Below, piece after piece: positions 54,153 to 63,324 of a DNA stretch of 64,000 nt (position 1 is its first letter; each line of letters starts with the position of its first letter). The position numbers and the translations under genes were made by a program. Source of the DNA: Lysinibacillus sp. 2017 (GTDB lineage: Bacteria; Bacillota; Bacilli; Bacillales_A; Planococcaceae). Below the pieces are notes generated by a model, which saw only the letters and a program-made list of their open reading frames with translations, was not told where the DNA came from and ran no database searches. The stretch covers positions 1,908,001 through 1,972,000 of the forward strand of contig NZ_CP029002.1 of assembly GCF_003073375.1 (NCBI RefSeq). Direction: 5' to 3'.

Positions 54153-55054
54153 ATTGCATTTGATTTTTTGCCACCAGATATTGATAAATAGGCGACGAAA
54201 ACTAACATGAGCATGATTCCAACGAGCTGCCACTGGAATATAACAGAACCTAACCAAACAACTGATATTAACATTGCCGTTAGTGGTTCAAAGCTCGATA
54301 AAATACTCGTTTCAACAGGCGTTATGTATTTCAAACTCGTTAAAAACAAAATATAAGCGATTGACCCAAAAATACTAATACCAAAAATTAATGATGTATT
54401 TAGTGGATCGGCCAGCAATTGCCATTGTTCAAGTTGCCACACTTTCCCCATAACACAAAAAATGATTCCACTTAAAATCATGCCCCATCCAATGATCATG
54501 ATTACGCCAATTTCTTTCATTAAGCGTGCTGGATATAGTGTATAAAATGCATAGGTCAGTCCTAGGAACACACCCCAGATAAGCGCATCTCCACCAACTA
54601 ATAAAGATGAAAATGAACCATTTGTTAACAATAAATATAATCCCACTAAGGTCCCCACAATTCCAATAACTTGGGACTTTGGTGGCCAAGCTTTATGAAG
54701 TACTGATACATAAATAACAATAAAGATGGGTGCTAAAAATTGAAGTAGTGTGGCAACTATGGCATTACTTACTTCAATGGATTTTACGAATGTATACTGT
54801 AAGCCAACCATCCCCAAAACACTAAAAATTACAAGTTGCGTCGCAAAATAACGGCTTCTCCATATTAAAAAAATATCTTTCTTTTGGCTCATTAACAGTC
54901 CGAGTATAAAAATACCTGCAATGATTAGTCTTACTGCAAGCATAAATTCTGCAGTCATCTTTGAATAATCAAGTAGCAATTCCATCATTGGGCCAGTTGC
55001 TCCCCAAAGCATGGAGCCCGTGATAATCATAACAATTCCCCTCAATCGTCCCAC
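54143..55054 (-). CDS. EamA-family DMT permease
   Basis: The 303-residue protein has ten membrane helices in two EamA halves; the second half begins GDALIWGVFLGLTYAFYTL. It begins with GTG, five bases after AAGGACAG, and ends basic (SGGKKSNAINV). Substrate unknown; family members export amino acids or metabolites. The M20 gene follows 65 bases downstream but a terminator separates them. Confidence 0.88.
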   Translation of the reverse strand: MGRLRGIVMIITGSMLWGATGPMMELLLDYSKMTAEFMLAVRLIIAGIFILGLLMSQKKDIFLIWRSRYFATQLVIFSVLGMVGLQYTFVKSIEVSNAIVATLLQFLAPIFIVIYVSVLHKAWPPKSQVIGIVGTLVGLYLLLTNGSFSSLLVGGDALIWGVFLGLTYAFYTLYPARLMKEIGVIMIIGWGMILSGIIFCVMGKVWQLEQWQLLADPLNTSLIFGISIFGSIAYILFLTSLKYITPVETSILSSFEPLTAMLISVVWLGSVIFQWQLVGIMLMLVFVAYLSISGGKKSNAINV

Positions 55055-55121
55055 AAAAACTGTCCTTCTTTCTTACATAGGTTAAAGGAAATTTTAGCAT
55101 GTATTGAGGGATTGTTATAGA

Positions 55122-55421
55122 TCATTTTTTATTTATTTCAATCCAACCACTTTCTTTAATGGTCACACGTTTTGAAGCATACTTAGGTGGATCATAAGAA
55201 TAAATGATTTTATCTTGATTATCCTTTACGACATATACATTTAAAAACTGAATTTCGTTAATCAATTGCCGAATATTTTCTTGCTTATATGCTTCATTTT
55301 TTTCATTTAATAACATTAATAGTTCATTTTTAATATTCAAAACGTCTTTTTCATTAGCTTTGCGAATAACGCTTTTTGGCATGTTTAATAATTCGTCGAT
55401 TCTTAGCAAATTTTGTTCCAT
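55122..55421 (-). CDS. Small hypothetical protein, 99 residues
   Basis: I do not recognise it. It is soluble and charged, with a long amphipathic helix (residues 15-50, ending ENIRQLINEI) and a beta-rich C-terminal part (YVVKDNQDKIIYSYDPP). No signal peptide or cysteine. AAGGGGAG lies before the ATG. It is monocistronic and lies between a DMT gene and an intergenic repeat. Confidence 0.65.
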   Translation of the reverse strand: MEQNLLRIDELLNMPKSVIRKANEKDVLNIKNELLMLLNEKNEAYKQENIRQLINEIQFLNVYVVKDNQDKIIYSYDPPKYASKRVTIKESGWIEINKK

Positions 55422-55568
55422 ACATAAGTTCTCCCCTTCTAATGAGACAAGTTCTTTTACTTGTTCGTCAAGTACGGCTATATATTTATGTATTACCTAA
55501 TTTCAATAAATTAACCCTCAAATTACCGAAAATCCTAAATAATAAATTTGAAAAAATGGCAAAATAAA

Positions 55569-55851
55569 GGCTCATCACCATAAGTTGGGGATGACATAAT
55601 TTTAGGATTCAAAGTGATTCCTTTTTAATATAGTCCGTTCTGCTACGCTTCGGGGGACGCTTTCCTGGGGGCGTGGCTCCATCTAACTTGTTACTTGCCT
55701 CTACGGCGGCAAGCAACAAGTGGATATTCCGCGCACGCTTAATCCCCAAGGGGACACGTACCACGTGGCCATAATGCTGTCATGCCTTAGCCCGCCAATA
55801 GCTAGACAAACTGATAAAACAATAATCAACCCCATGTTACGGTGATGAACC
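55569..55851 (-). repeat. Intergenic repeat, short copy
   Basis: This is the inverted partner of 23476-23866, lacking its 108-base insert. The terminal CATCACCATAAGTTGGGG and CCCCATGTTACGGTGATG are imperfect inverted repeats (about 14 of 18). The internal hairpin is preserved. A third partial end, CATCACCATAAG with GGACGAAATAA, follows at 55875-55905. No gene is in the 504-base gap 55422-55925. Confidence 0.85.
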
Positions 55852-55925
55852 ATTATAAATTATAAAACTAGTAGTTCATCACCATAAGTCGTGGACGAAA
55901 TAATCTCTTTACCTGGATAAAGTAC

Positions 55926-56864
55926 CTATTCATTCATTAAACGTTTTAAAAATGAGGCAATCTGTTGTATCGTTTTTTCAATCTCATCTTGAAAGATTTC
56001 ATTATGTGTAAAGTAACTATGGACGATTCCTAGCATAATTGTTCTTTCTGTTTCAATTCCCGCGTGTATTAAACGGTCTCCATATTCAATTGCTTCATCT
56101 CGCAAAACATCGTTTTCAGCTACAAAAATGCATGCTGGTGGTAAAAATGAATAATCTTGAAGCTGAAGCGGTGCGAGTAATGGATTTTTAGTATCCTCTT
56201 CATGCTGAATATAATAATCGCCAAACCATTTCATGACATCAAGATCTAAGCCAAATCCTTCTTTAAATAAAGAATAGGAGTTGCTGCTATAGCTCATATC
56301 CGTCACAGGGTAAAGCAATAATTGTGCAGTAATTGGTAAGTTTCTTTCATGATAATGGGCAAGTTCACATACGGCTATTGCTAGGTTTCCTCCTGCACTA
56401 TCGCCCGCAACGGATATCATATGCGCGTCTCCATGAAAACTCTTTGCATGATCCACAGTCCATAAAAAACTATCAAACGCATCGTAAACAGGTATTGGAA
56501 ATTTAAATTCTGGTGCCAAACGATAGGCAACCGAAACGACGATTTGATTTGTTTTTTCTGCTAATCTCGAGCAACTCTCATGGCAAGTGTTTAAATCATT
56601 TAGTACCCAGCCGCCGCCATGATAATACATGATTATTGGGAAGGGGCCTTGTCCTACTGGTGTATAAATTCGGATGTCGATTTCAGCGCCATCACGCATA
56701 AGGATAGAACGATTTTCTATTTTGGCTAAAGGTGCTTCATAAATTTTATTCTTCGGTAAATTAGCGCGCAGATTTCGAGCTTCGATATAATCCATCGTTG
56801 CTAAAGATGGCAATTGGTTGGCGTTAATTAAATATTGTTTCGTTTTATCTAATAAGTTTGTCAT
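55926..56864 (-). CDS. HSL-family carboxylesterase (alpha/beta hydrolase)
   Basis: The 312-residue enzyme has the hormone-sensitive-lipase signature YYHGGGWVLN near residue 80, nucleophile GDSAGGNLAIA near 155, the catalytic aspartate in ENDVLRDE and the His in GIVHSYFTHN. Such esterases cut short-chain esters. No signal peptide, so cytosolic. Confidence 0.9.
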   Translation of the reverse strand: MTNLLDKTKQYLINANQLPSLATMDYIEARNLRANLPKNKIYEAPLAKIENRSILMRDGAEIDIRIYTPVGQGPFPIIMYYHGGGWVLNDLNTCHESCSRLAEKTNQIVVSVAYRLAPEFKFPIPVYDAFDSFLWTVDHAKSFHGDAHMISVAGDSAGGNLAIAVCELAHYHERNLPITAQLLLYPVTDMSYSSNSYSLFKEGFGLDLDVMKWFGDYYIQHEEDTKNPLLAPLQLQDYSFLPPACIFVAENDVLRDEAIEYGDRLIHAGIETERTIMLGIVHSYFTHNEIFQDEIEKTIQQIASFLKRLMNE

Positions 56865-56955
56865 TACATCTCACGACCTTTTTATTAATCCTATAAGTTT
56901 ACTATGATTTAACTATAGAATAAATCATCGTATTTTGCAATTTATATACCGAAAA

Positions 56956-57001
56956 AAATACGTCAAAAAATGGAGTATAGAAACCACTTTTTAACGTATT
57001 T
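56956..57001 (-). terminator. Terminator of telA
   Basis: AAATACG-AAAAA and matching CGTATTT arms on the minus strand, just past the telA stop codon. Confidence 0.7.
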
Positions 57002-57005
57002 ATTG

Positions 57006-58157
57006 TTATATTTTATTTAATTTTTCATACTCAAGTTGTAACTGTTCGATGCGTTTACGGCCTTCTTCACGGTTACGCACTGTTTCTGCTTGGATTTGCT
57101 TCGTTTCTTCAATACCTGCCATAATTATACGCCAAGTTGTTTCAATCGTTTCAACTTTAATGCTTGGGCTACCCGCTTGACGTGCAATATTCACCGAATT
57201 TAGGCGCACATTTTCAGCATTACGAACAAGCATTTCATTTGTACGCTTATCTAGCTCAGCCATTGAATCCGAAACTAACTTTTGGCGCTGCATCGTTACT
57301 GCATGAATAAGCCCTTGTTTGAAGATAGGAATTGTAGTTACAAATGCAGAGTTTATTTTACCGATTAGGTGGTTATTTCCTTGCTGCATTAAACGTATTT
57401 GTGGAGCTGATTGGAATGAAACTTGCTGTGCCATTTCTAAATCATAGCCGCGCTGTTCTAATAATTCAATGCCACGCGTAATCGTTTCAAGTTGCATAAT
57501 CGCTTCTTGATCACCCGCATCCGCTTTTACATTCAATACTGGCAACTGCTCACGTAAATCAGCTACTTTGATGTCAATGGCAGCAATATGCTCACTTAAT
57601 GTATGGAAGTAATTTAAGTTTTCATCATACATTTGCTCTAATTGTACCGTATTGGTTTTCATTTCTACTTCATATTTTTGAATTTCATGATACACAGCGT
57701 CCACTTCTTTATTCATCGTATCGTACTTTGAAAGCAGTCTTTCTAGCTGTTCTTTACTTTTTGAAAATAGCTTTTTAATGAATCCCTTTTTTTCTTCCTC
57801 TTGGAAATCTTTTGGATCAAAACGGTCCATAATTTTATTTAGGTTATTTAATAATGATGTAGACTTCTCTAAATTACTTTGTTTAATCGTTGCAAGCATA
57901 CGGTCGGAAAATGTTGAAATTCCACTTGCAGTTTCTTTCCCGAATTCCAACACAGCAATTTGATTGTTTACATCAATTTTTTGAGCTAAAGATTGAACTT
58001 CTGGTTGTTGCTTTAATTGCTCTTGACGTTGACGAATTTGAGAGTACTCCTGCTCCGACACGAGCTGTTGTGGTTCTTTTTGAACGATTTCGTTTGTTTG
58101 CGATTCTGATTGATCTTTACGCTTTTCTAAGTCTTCAAATAATGGATTGTTCGACAT
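57006..58157 (-). CDS. TelA-family toxic anion resistance protein
   Basis: The 383-residue soluble helical protein matches TelA/YaaN: IDVNNQIAVLEFGKETASGISTFSDRML, MQRQKLVSDSMAELDKRTNEML and VNIARQAGSPSIKVETIETTW. TelA proteins are linked to tellurite and cell-envelope stress tolerance by unknown means. A sigma-W-type promoter precedes it, in line with the envelope-stress regulation of Bacillus relatives (yceGH). XpaC or other partner is not adjacent. Confidence 0.9.
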   Translation of the reverse strand: MSNNPLFEDLEKRKDQSESQTNEIVQKEPQQLVSEQEYSQIRQRQEQLKQQPEVQSLAQKIDVNNQIAVLEFGKETASGISTFSDRMLATIKQSNLEKSTSLLNNLNKIMDRFDPKDFQEEEKKGFIKKLFSKSKEQLERLLSKYDTMNKEVDAVYHEIQKYEVEMKTNTVQLEQMYDENLNYFHTLSEHIAAIDIKVADLREQLPVLNVKADAGDQEAIMQLETITRGIELLEQRGYDLEMAQQVSFQSAPQIRLMQQGNNHLIGKINSAFVTTIPIFKQGLIHAVTMQRQKLVSDSMAELDKRTNEMLVRNAENVRLNSVNIARQAGSPSIKVETIETTWRIIMAGIEETKQIQAETVRNREEGRKRIEQLQLEYEKLNKI

Positions 58158-58189
58158 AGGGATCCCCCGTTCTTCATTTACTATTATTA

Positions 58190-58217
58190 TTTACGTTAAA
58201 AATAGCAAAAAGTTTCA
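58190..58217 (-). promoter_or_regulatory. Sigma-W-type promoter of telA
   Basis: TGAAAC (58217-58212), 16-base spacer, CGTAAA (58195-58190) on the minus strand. This matches the ECF sigma-W consensus TGAAAC-N16-CGTA. The ATG at 58157 is about 30 bases on. Confidence 0.75.
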
Positions 58218-58294
58218 CATGATTTATCTGAATTATATACTATTTCTAGTCGTTTTACTTCTTTTTCTATAATTGCTCCTAAATAGGGCAAAAT

Positions 58295-58335
58295 AAAAAA
58301 TCCGATGTATGAAAATACGTACATCGGATTTTTTT
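58295..58335. terminator. Terminator between telA and the MFS gene
   Basis: A 15-pair AAAAAATCCGATGTA stem with T run in both directions. Confidence 0.85.
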
Positions 58336-58364
58336 AAGTGTTTCACTATTTTAAAAATTAAAGA

Positions 58365-58396
58365 ATGTCCTTTTATGCGCAAAAGGACATCTTTTT
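58365..58396. terminator. Terminator of the MFS gene
   Basis: ATGTCCTTTT and AAAAGGACAT with T-rich flanks on both strands. Confidence 0.7.
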
Positions 58397-58494
58397 AGTC
58401 TTCTATTGGGGGAGAGACTTATCACCCATACAACATGTGCATGAGTTCTATTATCATACTACCCAAAAATAGTATTTCGGAAACAATAATTTCT

Positions 58495-60105
58495 CTATTG
58501 AAGTGATTTTTTTCGAATTGGTTTTAAAATAAATGCGACAACAACAATGCATAAAGCAATAACACCAGCAGAAGCAAATAATCCGCCATACCCATTTTGA
58601 GCGGCTAATTTTGATACTTCAGCTACACTAAATGTAATCACTTCTTTTAAACCTGGGTCTTGAACGTTGGCTACAGCCCCCATAAGTTGCTCTTGTGACA
58701 GATCACCACCACCAGCAAACTGACTACCAAGTTGTTGCATTTCGGCCATACCCGCTTCGGAAAGATCCGCATTTTGTATGTTATCTTGTAAAATTGTTGG
58801 GAAATCTGATTTAAATAATGATGGAATTTCACTAAACCCACGTGCAATAAAGCCTGCATAAATGGTAGGTGCAATCGTCATACCTATTGTTCGTACTAAA
58901 GATAACGATGCAAGTGCAGTTCCTTTATTATCTTGTAATTTTTCAGTAGCTAGAATATTGAGTGGCGCTCCTAGAAGAATCCCTATACCAATACCCCCGA
59001 TAATCGATGCGATGACAAAATGCCATTTCGCTTCAACCCATCCTGGGAATAAGAAAAACCCAATTGCTCCAATTACTCCTGATAATATTACTGCTAAAAT
59101 AGGACCTTTTTTATCAACAAATGCCCCACCTAGCCCAGCACCAATACCTGCTGCTAATGCTAATGGAGTCATCCAATACCCTGCATGCTCTGAGCTAATA
59201 CCAAGCACTTGTTCAGAAAACGCTGGGATGAAAATCATTGCTGCAAGCATCGCACCTGAGAACATACCTAATAATAATGTTAATAAATACGTAGGTTGAC
59301 GCATTAAACTTACAGGTAAAATTGGATCTCCACCTTTACGTTCTAATCGTGTTTCATAGAAGTAAAGTGCTACTAATATCACAATACCAGCTAAAATAAA
59401 TGGATAGACATTTGCTTCAGCTAATGAACTAAAGAAGTTAACCCCTTCAATATTTGTTAAGCCGTACATTATGCCTAAAATTGCTAATGATAGCATTACT
59501 GTACCAAGGAAATCGAGTTTACCTGGTGTTGGATCTTTTGTTTCTTCTAGCTTTAAAAAACCTAAAATAACTAATACAATAGCAATCGGTACATTAATTA
59601 AAAATAACCAATGCCAGCTACCTGTTAAACCTAAAATAATACTTCCTAAGTTTGGTCCAAGTACCGCCGCAATACCGTTCATACCACCTAGCATTCCGAG
59701 CGCCTTCCCTTGTTTTTCAACAGGTAGTGTACTTAATACATGGGAGGAACCAATAATAAAAATTCCCCCACCACCCATCGCCTGGATAAAGCGAGCAACT
59801 AAATAAAATGTAAAGTTCGGACTTAAGGCCACCAGAAGTGAACCAATCCCAAAAATCGCAATTTCAATAATAAATAATTTTTTTCGACCATATCGATCTG
59901 ATAACTTACCAATAATCGGTACACTAATAGCTAGACCTAGTGTGTATAACGTTACACCCCAAGCCCCCCAGTTGGCACTTACATCAAATGAAGTATTAAT
60001 CGTTGTTAACGCTGCACTAATAATCCCGTTATCCAGTGCGGCCATGAACACACCAATCGCAAACAAAGCAATTGCCCAAGTTTGTGAGGATTTCGTGTTT
60101 GTCAT
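58495..60105 (-). CDS. MFS exporter, DHA2 (14-helix) type
   Basis: The 536-residue protein has 14 membrane helices. MFS motif A GKLSDRYGRKKLF is near residue 66 and motif C LGGMNGIAAVLGPNLGSIIL near residue 140. A large extracellular loop (about 430-500, EMQQLGSQFAGGGDLSQEQ) lies before the last helices. DHA2 members expel drugs or lipophilic compounds; substrate unknown. It is monocistronic. Confidence 0.9.
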   Translation of the reverse strand: MTNTKSSQTWAIALFAIGVFMAALDNGIISAALTTINTSFDVSANWGAWGVTLYTLGLAISVPIIGKLSDRYGRKKLFIIEIAIFGIGSLLVALSPNFTFYLVARFIQAMGGGGIFIIGSSHVLSTLPVEKQGKALGMLGGMNGIAAVLGPNLGSIILGLTGSWHWLFLINVPIAIVLVILGFLKLEETKDPTPGKLDFLGTVMLSLAILGIMYGLTNIEGVNFFSSLAEANVYPFILAGIVILVALYFYETRLERKGGDPILPVSLMRQPTYLLTLLLGMFSGAMLAAMIFIPAFSEQVLGISSEHAGYWMTPLALAAGIGAGLGGAFVDKKGPILAVILSGVIGAIGFFLFPGWVEAKWHFVIASIIGGIGIGILLGAPLNILATEKLQDNKGTALASLSLVRTIGMTIAPTIYAGFIARGFSEIPSLFKSDFPTILQDNIQNADLSEAGMAEMQQLGSQFAGGGDLSQEQLMGAVANVQDPGLKEVITFSVAEVSKLAAQNGYGGLFASAGVIALCIVVVAFILKPIRKKSLQ

Positions 60106-60189
60106 TGTTAGGACACCTTTCTATATTTTACTATTATTACATTATACATATAATTGAAAACGAACGTAAATAAATCTCCCTAAAAATAA

Positions 60190-60231
60190 AAATAGACTTG
60201 TTCAAAAATTTCTTTTCAAACAAGTCTATTT
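60190..60231 (-). terminator. Terminator of argH
   Basis: AAATAGACTTGTT and AACAAGTCTATTT arms past argH. Confidence 0.8.
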
Positions 60232-60278
60232 CTCTTATTAATGCGGCATCCCTGTACCAACTTAATTAAAGTAACTAT

Positions 60279-61652
60279 TTAAATGAGCAAACCTTTCGCT
60301 TGCTCCAACTGTATTTTTACTTGTTCGAAGCCAGTACCACCTAACGAATTACGACGACTTACTGCCGCTTCAGGTGCAAGCACTTCATAAATATCTTCTT
60401 CGATAAGTGTAGATTCTTTTTTCATATCCTCTACTGATAAATCTAATAAGTAAATGCCTTGTTGGATACATGTAAATACAAGTTTTCCTGTCACTTCATG
60501 CGCTTCACGGAATGGCATCCCTTTTGTCGCTAAGTAATCAGCAAGCTCTGTCGCATTTGAAAAGTCCGAATGTACCGCGCTATGAAGTCGTGCTTTATTA
60601 ATCGTCATTGTTCGTACCATGCCCTCAAAAATCTTCAATGATCCAAGGACTGTTTCCATTGTATCGAACATACCCTCTTTATCTTCTTGCATATCTTTGT
60701 TGTATGTTAATGGCGTTCCTTTTAATACCGTTAAAAGACCCATTAAGTTACCAAAGGCGCGACCCGCTTTTCCGCGAATTAGTTCCGCCATATCTGGATT
60801 TTTCTTTTGTGGCATTATTGATGAGCCTGTAGAAAAGGCATCATCTAATTCAATAAATTTAAACTCATCTGTTGACCAAAGAATAATCTCTTCTGCAAAA
60901 CGTGATAAATGCGTCATTAACAGTGCAGAATTCGATAAAAATTCGACAATAAAATCACGGTCACTAACAGCATCCATTGAGTTTGCATAAACATTTGCAA
61001 ATCCAAGTAGTTCAGCAGATTTTAAGCGATCAATTGGGAAAGTTGTACCTGCCATTGCACCTGCTCCAAGAGGTAACAAATCAACGCGCTTCATCGACTC
61101 AGAAAAACGCTCTTTATCACGCTGTAATTGCCAGAAGTACACCATTAAATGATGAGCGAATGATATTGGTTGCGCACGTTGTAAATGCGTGTAACCGGGT
61201 GCAATCGTTTCAACATGCTTTTCTGCTTGCTCGACAATCGTTTTTTGGAAGTTTTCGATTAAGCCAATTACTTCTGGAACACGTTTTTTCAAAAATAGGT
61301 GCATATCGGTTGCCACTTGGTCATTTCGTGAACGACCTGTATGTAATTTTCCGCCTACTGGTCCGATTAAATCAATTAACATTTTTTCTAAATTTAAATG
61401 AATGTCTTCATTTGCTACTGTAAATTCAAGCTCACCCGCTTCAGCCTTCACCTTCAGCTGTGCGAGTCCGTCTAAAATTTGCGCTACATCTTCTTGTGGA
61501 AGGATTCCTTGCGCTCCAAGCATTGTTACATGTGCTACTGAACCTTCAAGATCTTCTAAAACGAGTTGTTGGTCAAAGCCAATTGATGCACCAAATTCGT
61601 CCACCCAAGCTTCTGCTGACTTTTGAAAACGTCCGCCCCATAATTTTGCCAT
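60279..61652 (-). CDS. argH: Argininosuccinate lyase
   Basis: ArgH splits argininosuccinate into arginine and fumarate. The 457 residues show the fumarase-superfamily signature [12 protein letters not shown] near residue 275, [12 protein letters not shown] and [11 protein letters not shown]-type segment ([17 protein letters not shown]). It follows argG by 65 bases with a small hairpin between. Control is by the ARG boxes upstream of argG. Confidence 0.96.
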   Translation of the reverse strand: MAKLWGGRFQKSAEAWVDEFGASIGFDQQLVLEDLEGSVAHVTMLGAQGILPQEDVAQILDGLAQLKVKAEAGELEFTVANEDIHLNLEKMLIDLIGPVGGKLHTGRSRNDQVATDMHLFLKKRVPEVIGLIENFQKTIVEQAEKHVETIAPGYTHLQRAQPISFAHHLMVYFWQLQRDKERFSESMKRVDLLPLGAGAMAGTTFPIDRLKSAELLGFANVYANSMDAVSDRDFIVEFLSNSALLMTHLSRFAEEIILWSTDEFKFIELDDAFSTGSSIMPQKKNPDMAELIRGKAGRAFGNLMGLLTVLKGTPLTYNKDMQEDKEGMFDTMETVLGSLKIFEGMVRTMTINKARLHSAVHSDFSNATELADYLATKGMPFREAHEVTGKLVFTCIQQGIYLLDLSVEDMKKESTLIEEDIYEVLAPEAAVSRRNSLGGTGFEQVKIQLEQAKGLLI

Positions 61653-61680
61653 TATAAACGCCCCTTATTTTAAAAGAAGA

Positions 61681-61703
61681 AGCGACTCGGCATGCGAATC
61701 GCT
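61681..61703 (-). terminator. Hairpin between argG and argH
   Basis: Nine-pair stem AGCGATTCG/CGAGTCGCT with one G-U pair, then TCTTCTTTT. It may attenuate argH relative to argG. Confidence 0.5.
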
Positions 61704-61717
61704 CACTTCAACCTGTA

Positions 61718-62917
61718 TTATTTGCTATTTTTTGCTACTTCTGCAGCTACCACTGTTGGCATACCCCATAATTCGATGAAGCCCACTGCTGAAGCGTGGT
61801 TGAATTTATCGTGTTTAGAGTAAGTCGCTAATTCTTCAGAGTATAAAGAGTTTGCAGATTTACGTCCTTCTACAATCGCGTGACCTTTATAAAGTTTCAC
61901 ACGTACTGTACCATTTACATATTTTTGCGTTTCTTTTAAGAATGCTACTAATGCTTCACGGACTGGGTTGAACCATAAACCGTTGTAAATGATTTCAGAT
62001 AATTTGTGCTCAATGATTGGTTTGAAGTGTGCTACTTCTTTTACTAATGTAATATCTTCTAATTCTTTATGTGCAGTTAATAATACTTTTGCGCCTGGGA
62101 TTTCGTATACTTCACGAGATTTAATCCCAACTAAACGGTTTTCTACGTGGTCAATACGACCAATACCATGTGCACCAGCTACTGCGTTTAATTCTTGAAT
62201 TAAGTCAGCTAGCTTCATTTCTTTACCGTTTAATGATACTGGTTTACCAGCTACGAACTCGATTTCAACGTACTCCGCTGTATCTGGCGCGTTTTCAACT
62301 GAAACCGTTAAACCATAAGCTTCTTCTGGTGGAGAAACCCAAGGATCTTCCATGATACCGGCTTCGTTTGCACGGCCCCATAAGTTTTGGTCGATTGAGA
62401 ATGGTGAATCTAGTGTTGCAGGAATCGGTACCCCATGTTTTTGTGCATATTCGATTTCTTCATCACGACTCCAACCCCACTCACGAACTGGCGCTAATAC
62501 TTCTAAATCTGGGTTTAATGCTTTGATTGAAACTTCGAAACGAACTTGGTCATTCCCTTTACCTGTACAACCGTGCGCTACCGCATCCGCGTTTGTTTCG
62601 TTTGCGATTTCAACTAATTTTTTCGAGATAAGTGGACGAGATAATGCAGATACTAATGGATACTTTTGTTCGTACCATGTGTGACCTTGTAGAGAAATTA
62701 ATGCAAAATCTTCTGCAAATTCATCTTTTGCATCGATCATATAAGATTCAACAGCACCTACTTGAAGCGCTTTGTTTTTAACAAACTCTAAATCTTTTCC
62801 TTCACCAACGTCTAGACATACCGCAATTACGTCCCAACCTTGTTCTGTTAACCATGGAATTGCTACGGATGTATCAAGACCTCCTGAATATGCTAATACG
62901 ACTTTCTTGTTTGCCAT
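61718..62917 (-). CDS. argG: Argininosuccinate synthase
   Basis: ArgG condenses citrulline and aspartate with ATP. The 399-residue protein starts [18 protein letters not shown], where the P-loop-like ATP-binding SGGLDTS is, and contains [13 protein letters not shown] and the [14 protein letters not shown] stretch. ATG 62917 has TTGGAGG upstream; a 47-residue upstream frame has no ribosome site. ARG boxes lie just before it. Confidence 0.96.
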   Translation of the reverse strand: MANKKVVLAYSGGLDTSVAIPWLTEQGWDVIAVCLDVGEGKDLEFVKNKALQVGAVESYMIDAKDEFAEDFALISLQGHTWYEQKYPLVSALSRPLISKKLVEIANETNADAVAHGCTGKGNDQVRFEVSIKALNPDLEVLAPVREWGWSRDEEIEYAQKHGVPIPATLDSPFSIDQNLWGRANEAGIMEDPWVSPPEEAYGLTVSVENAPDTAEYVEIEFVAGKPVSLNGKEMKLADLIQELNAVAGAHGIGRIDHVENRLVGIKSREVYEIPGAKVLLTAHKELEDITLVKEVAHFKPIIEHKLSEIIYNGLWFNPVREALVAFLKETQKYVNGTVRVKLYKGHAIVEGRKSANSLYSEELATYSKHDKFNHASAVGFIELWGMPTVVAAEVAKNSK

Positions 62918-62934
62918 GTTATGTGCCTCCAAAT

Positions 62935-62973
62935 TATGTATGTTTATACATGTAATTAATAGTTTATACACGA
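62935..62973 (-). promoter_or_regulatory. Two ARG boxes upstream of argG
   Basis: CATGTATAAACATACATA (62952-62935) fits the AhrC/ArgR box, and a second, weaker copy, CGTGTATAAACTATTAA, lies 20 bases upstream (62972-62956). Arginine-bound repressor should shut the argGH operon; the second box spans a likely -10 (TATAAA). Confidence 0.65.
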
Positions 62974-63324
62974 ATAGTACCACGTTATAAAAATAAACGC
63001 AACTGCATTTATATAAAATTTTAGACTTTTTTGCACTATCTAAAAACTTCGGTTTCACTGTGTTTTCAGTATGCTCGATTCCACCATTATTTGCTCAAAT
63101 CTACAAATAGATGCTATATATAAATATTCATTATTTTGTATAAAATTTGTTTTATAGTTTCAATTGCACAAAAAAAATCAAATAGATATACTATTAAAAT
63201 TGATATGGCAAACATTAATTGGAAATTGTGACCTAAGTTAATAGTAAGCCAATTTCAACTCGTTCAATCTGTAATAAATTGAAACTTTCGGAAAGTATAT
63301 TCGTATAGTAATTGAGGTGAAAAA
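62974..63324. other. Intergenic region before the right-edge gene
   Basis: AT-rich divergent region with no gene; its only recognisable signals are the sigma-W-type promoter at 63280-63307 and the ARG boxes at its left. Confidence 0.6.
63280..63307 (+). promoter_or_regulatory. Sigma-W-type promoter of the right-edge gene
   Basis: TGAAAC (63280-63285), 16-base spacer, CGTATA (63302-63307): a perfect match to the ECF sigma-W consensus. The ATG at 63325 leaves a very short leader with GAGGTG at 63314. Confidence 0.8.

Larger units (their letters stand above)
58218..58494. other. Intergenic region between telA and the MFS gene
   Basis: With the sigma-W promoter it makes a 337-base gap. It has two hairpins at 58295-58335 and 58365-58396, and nothing else gene-like. 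Confidence 0.6.

Noticed and set aside
54078-54257. 60-residue extension of the M20 peptidase
   Set aside because: It lies in the terminator and 3' end of the neighbouring gene and is unlike M20 N-termini; AAGGAGG points to 54077.
60977-61423. Open frame of 148 codons on the plus strand
   Set aside because: It is antisense to argH and has no ribosome site or recognisable motif.
62918-63058. Longer N-terminus for ArgG
   Set aside because: The 47 extra codons have no ribosome site and cross the ARG boxes; the family starts at [13 protein letters not shown].
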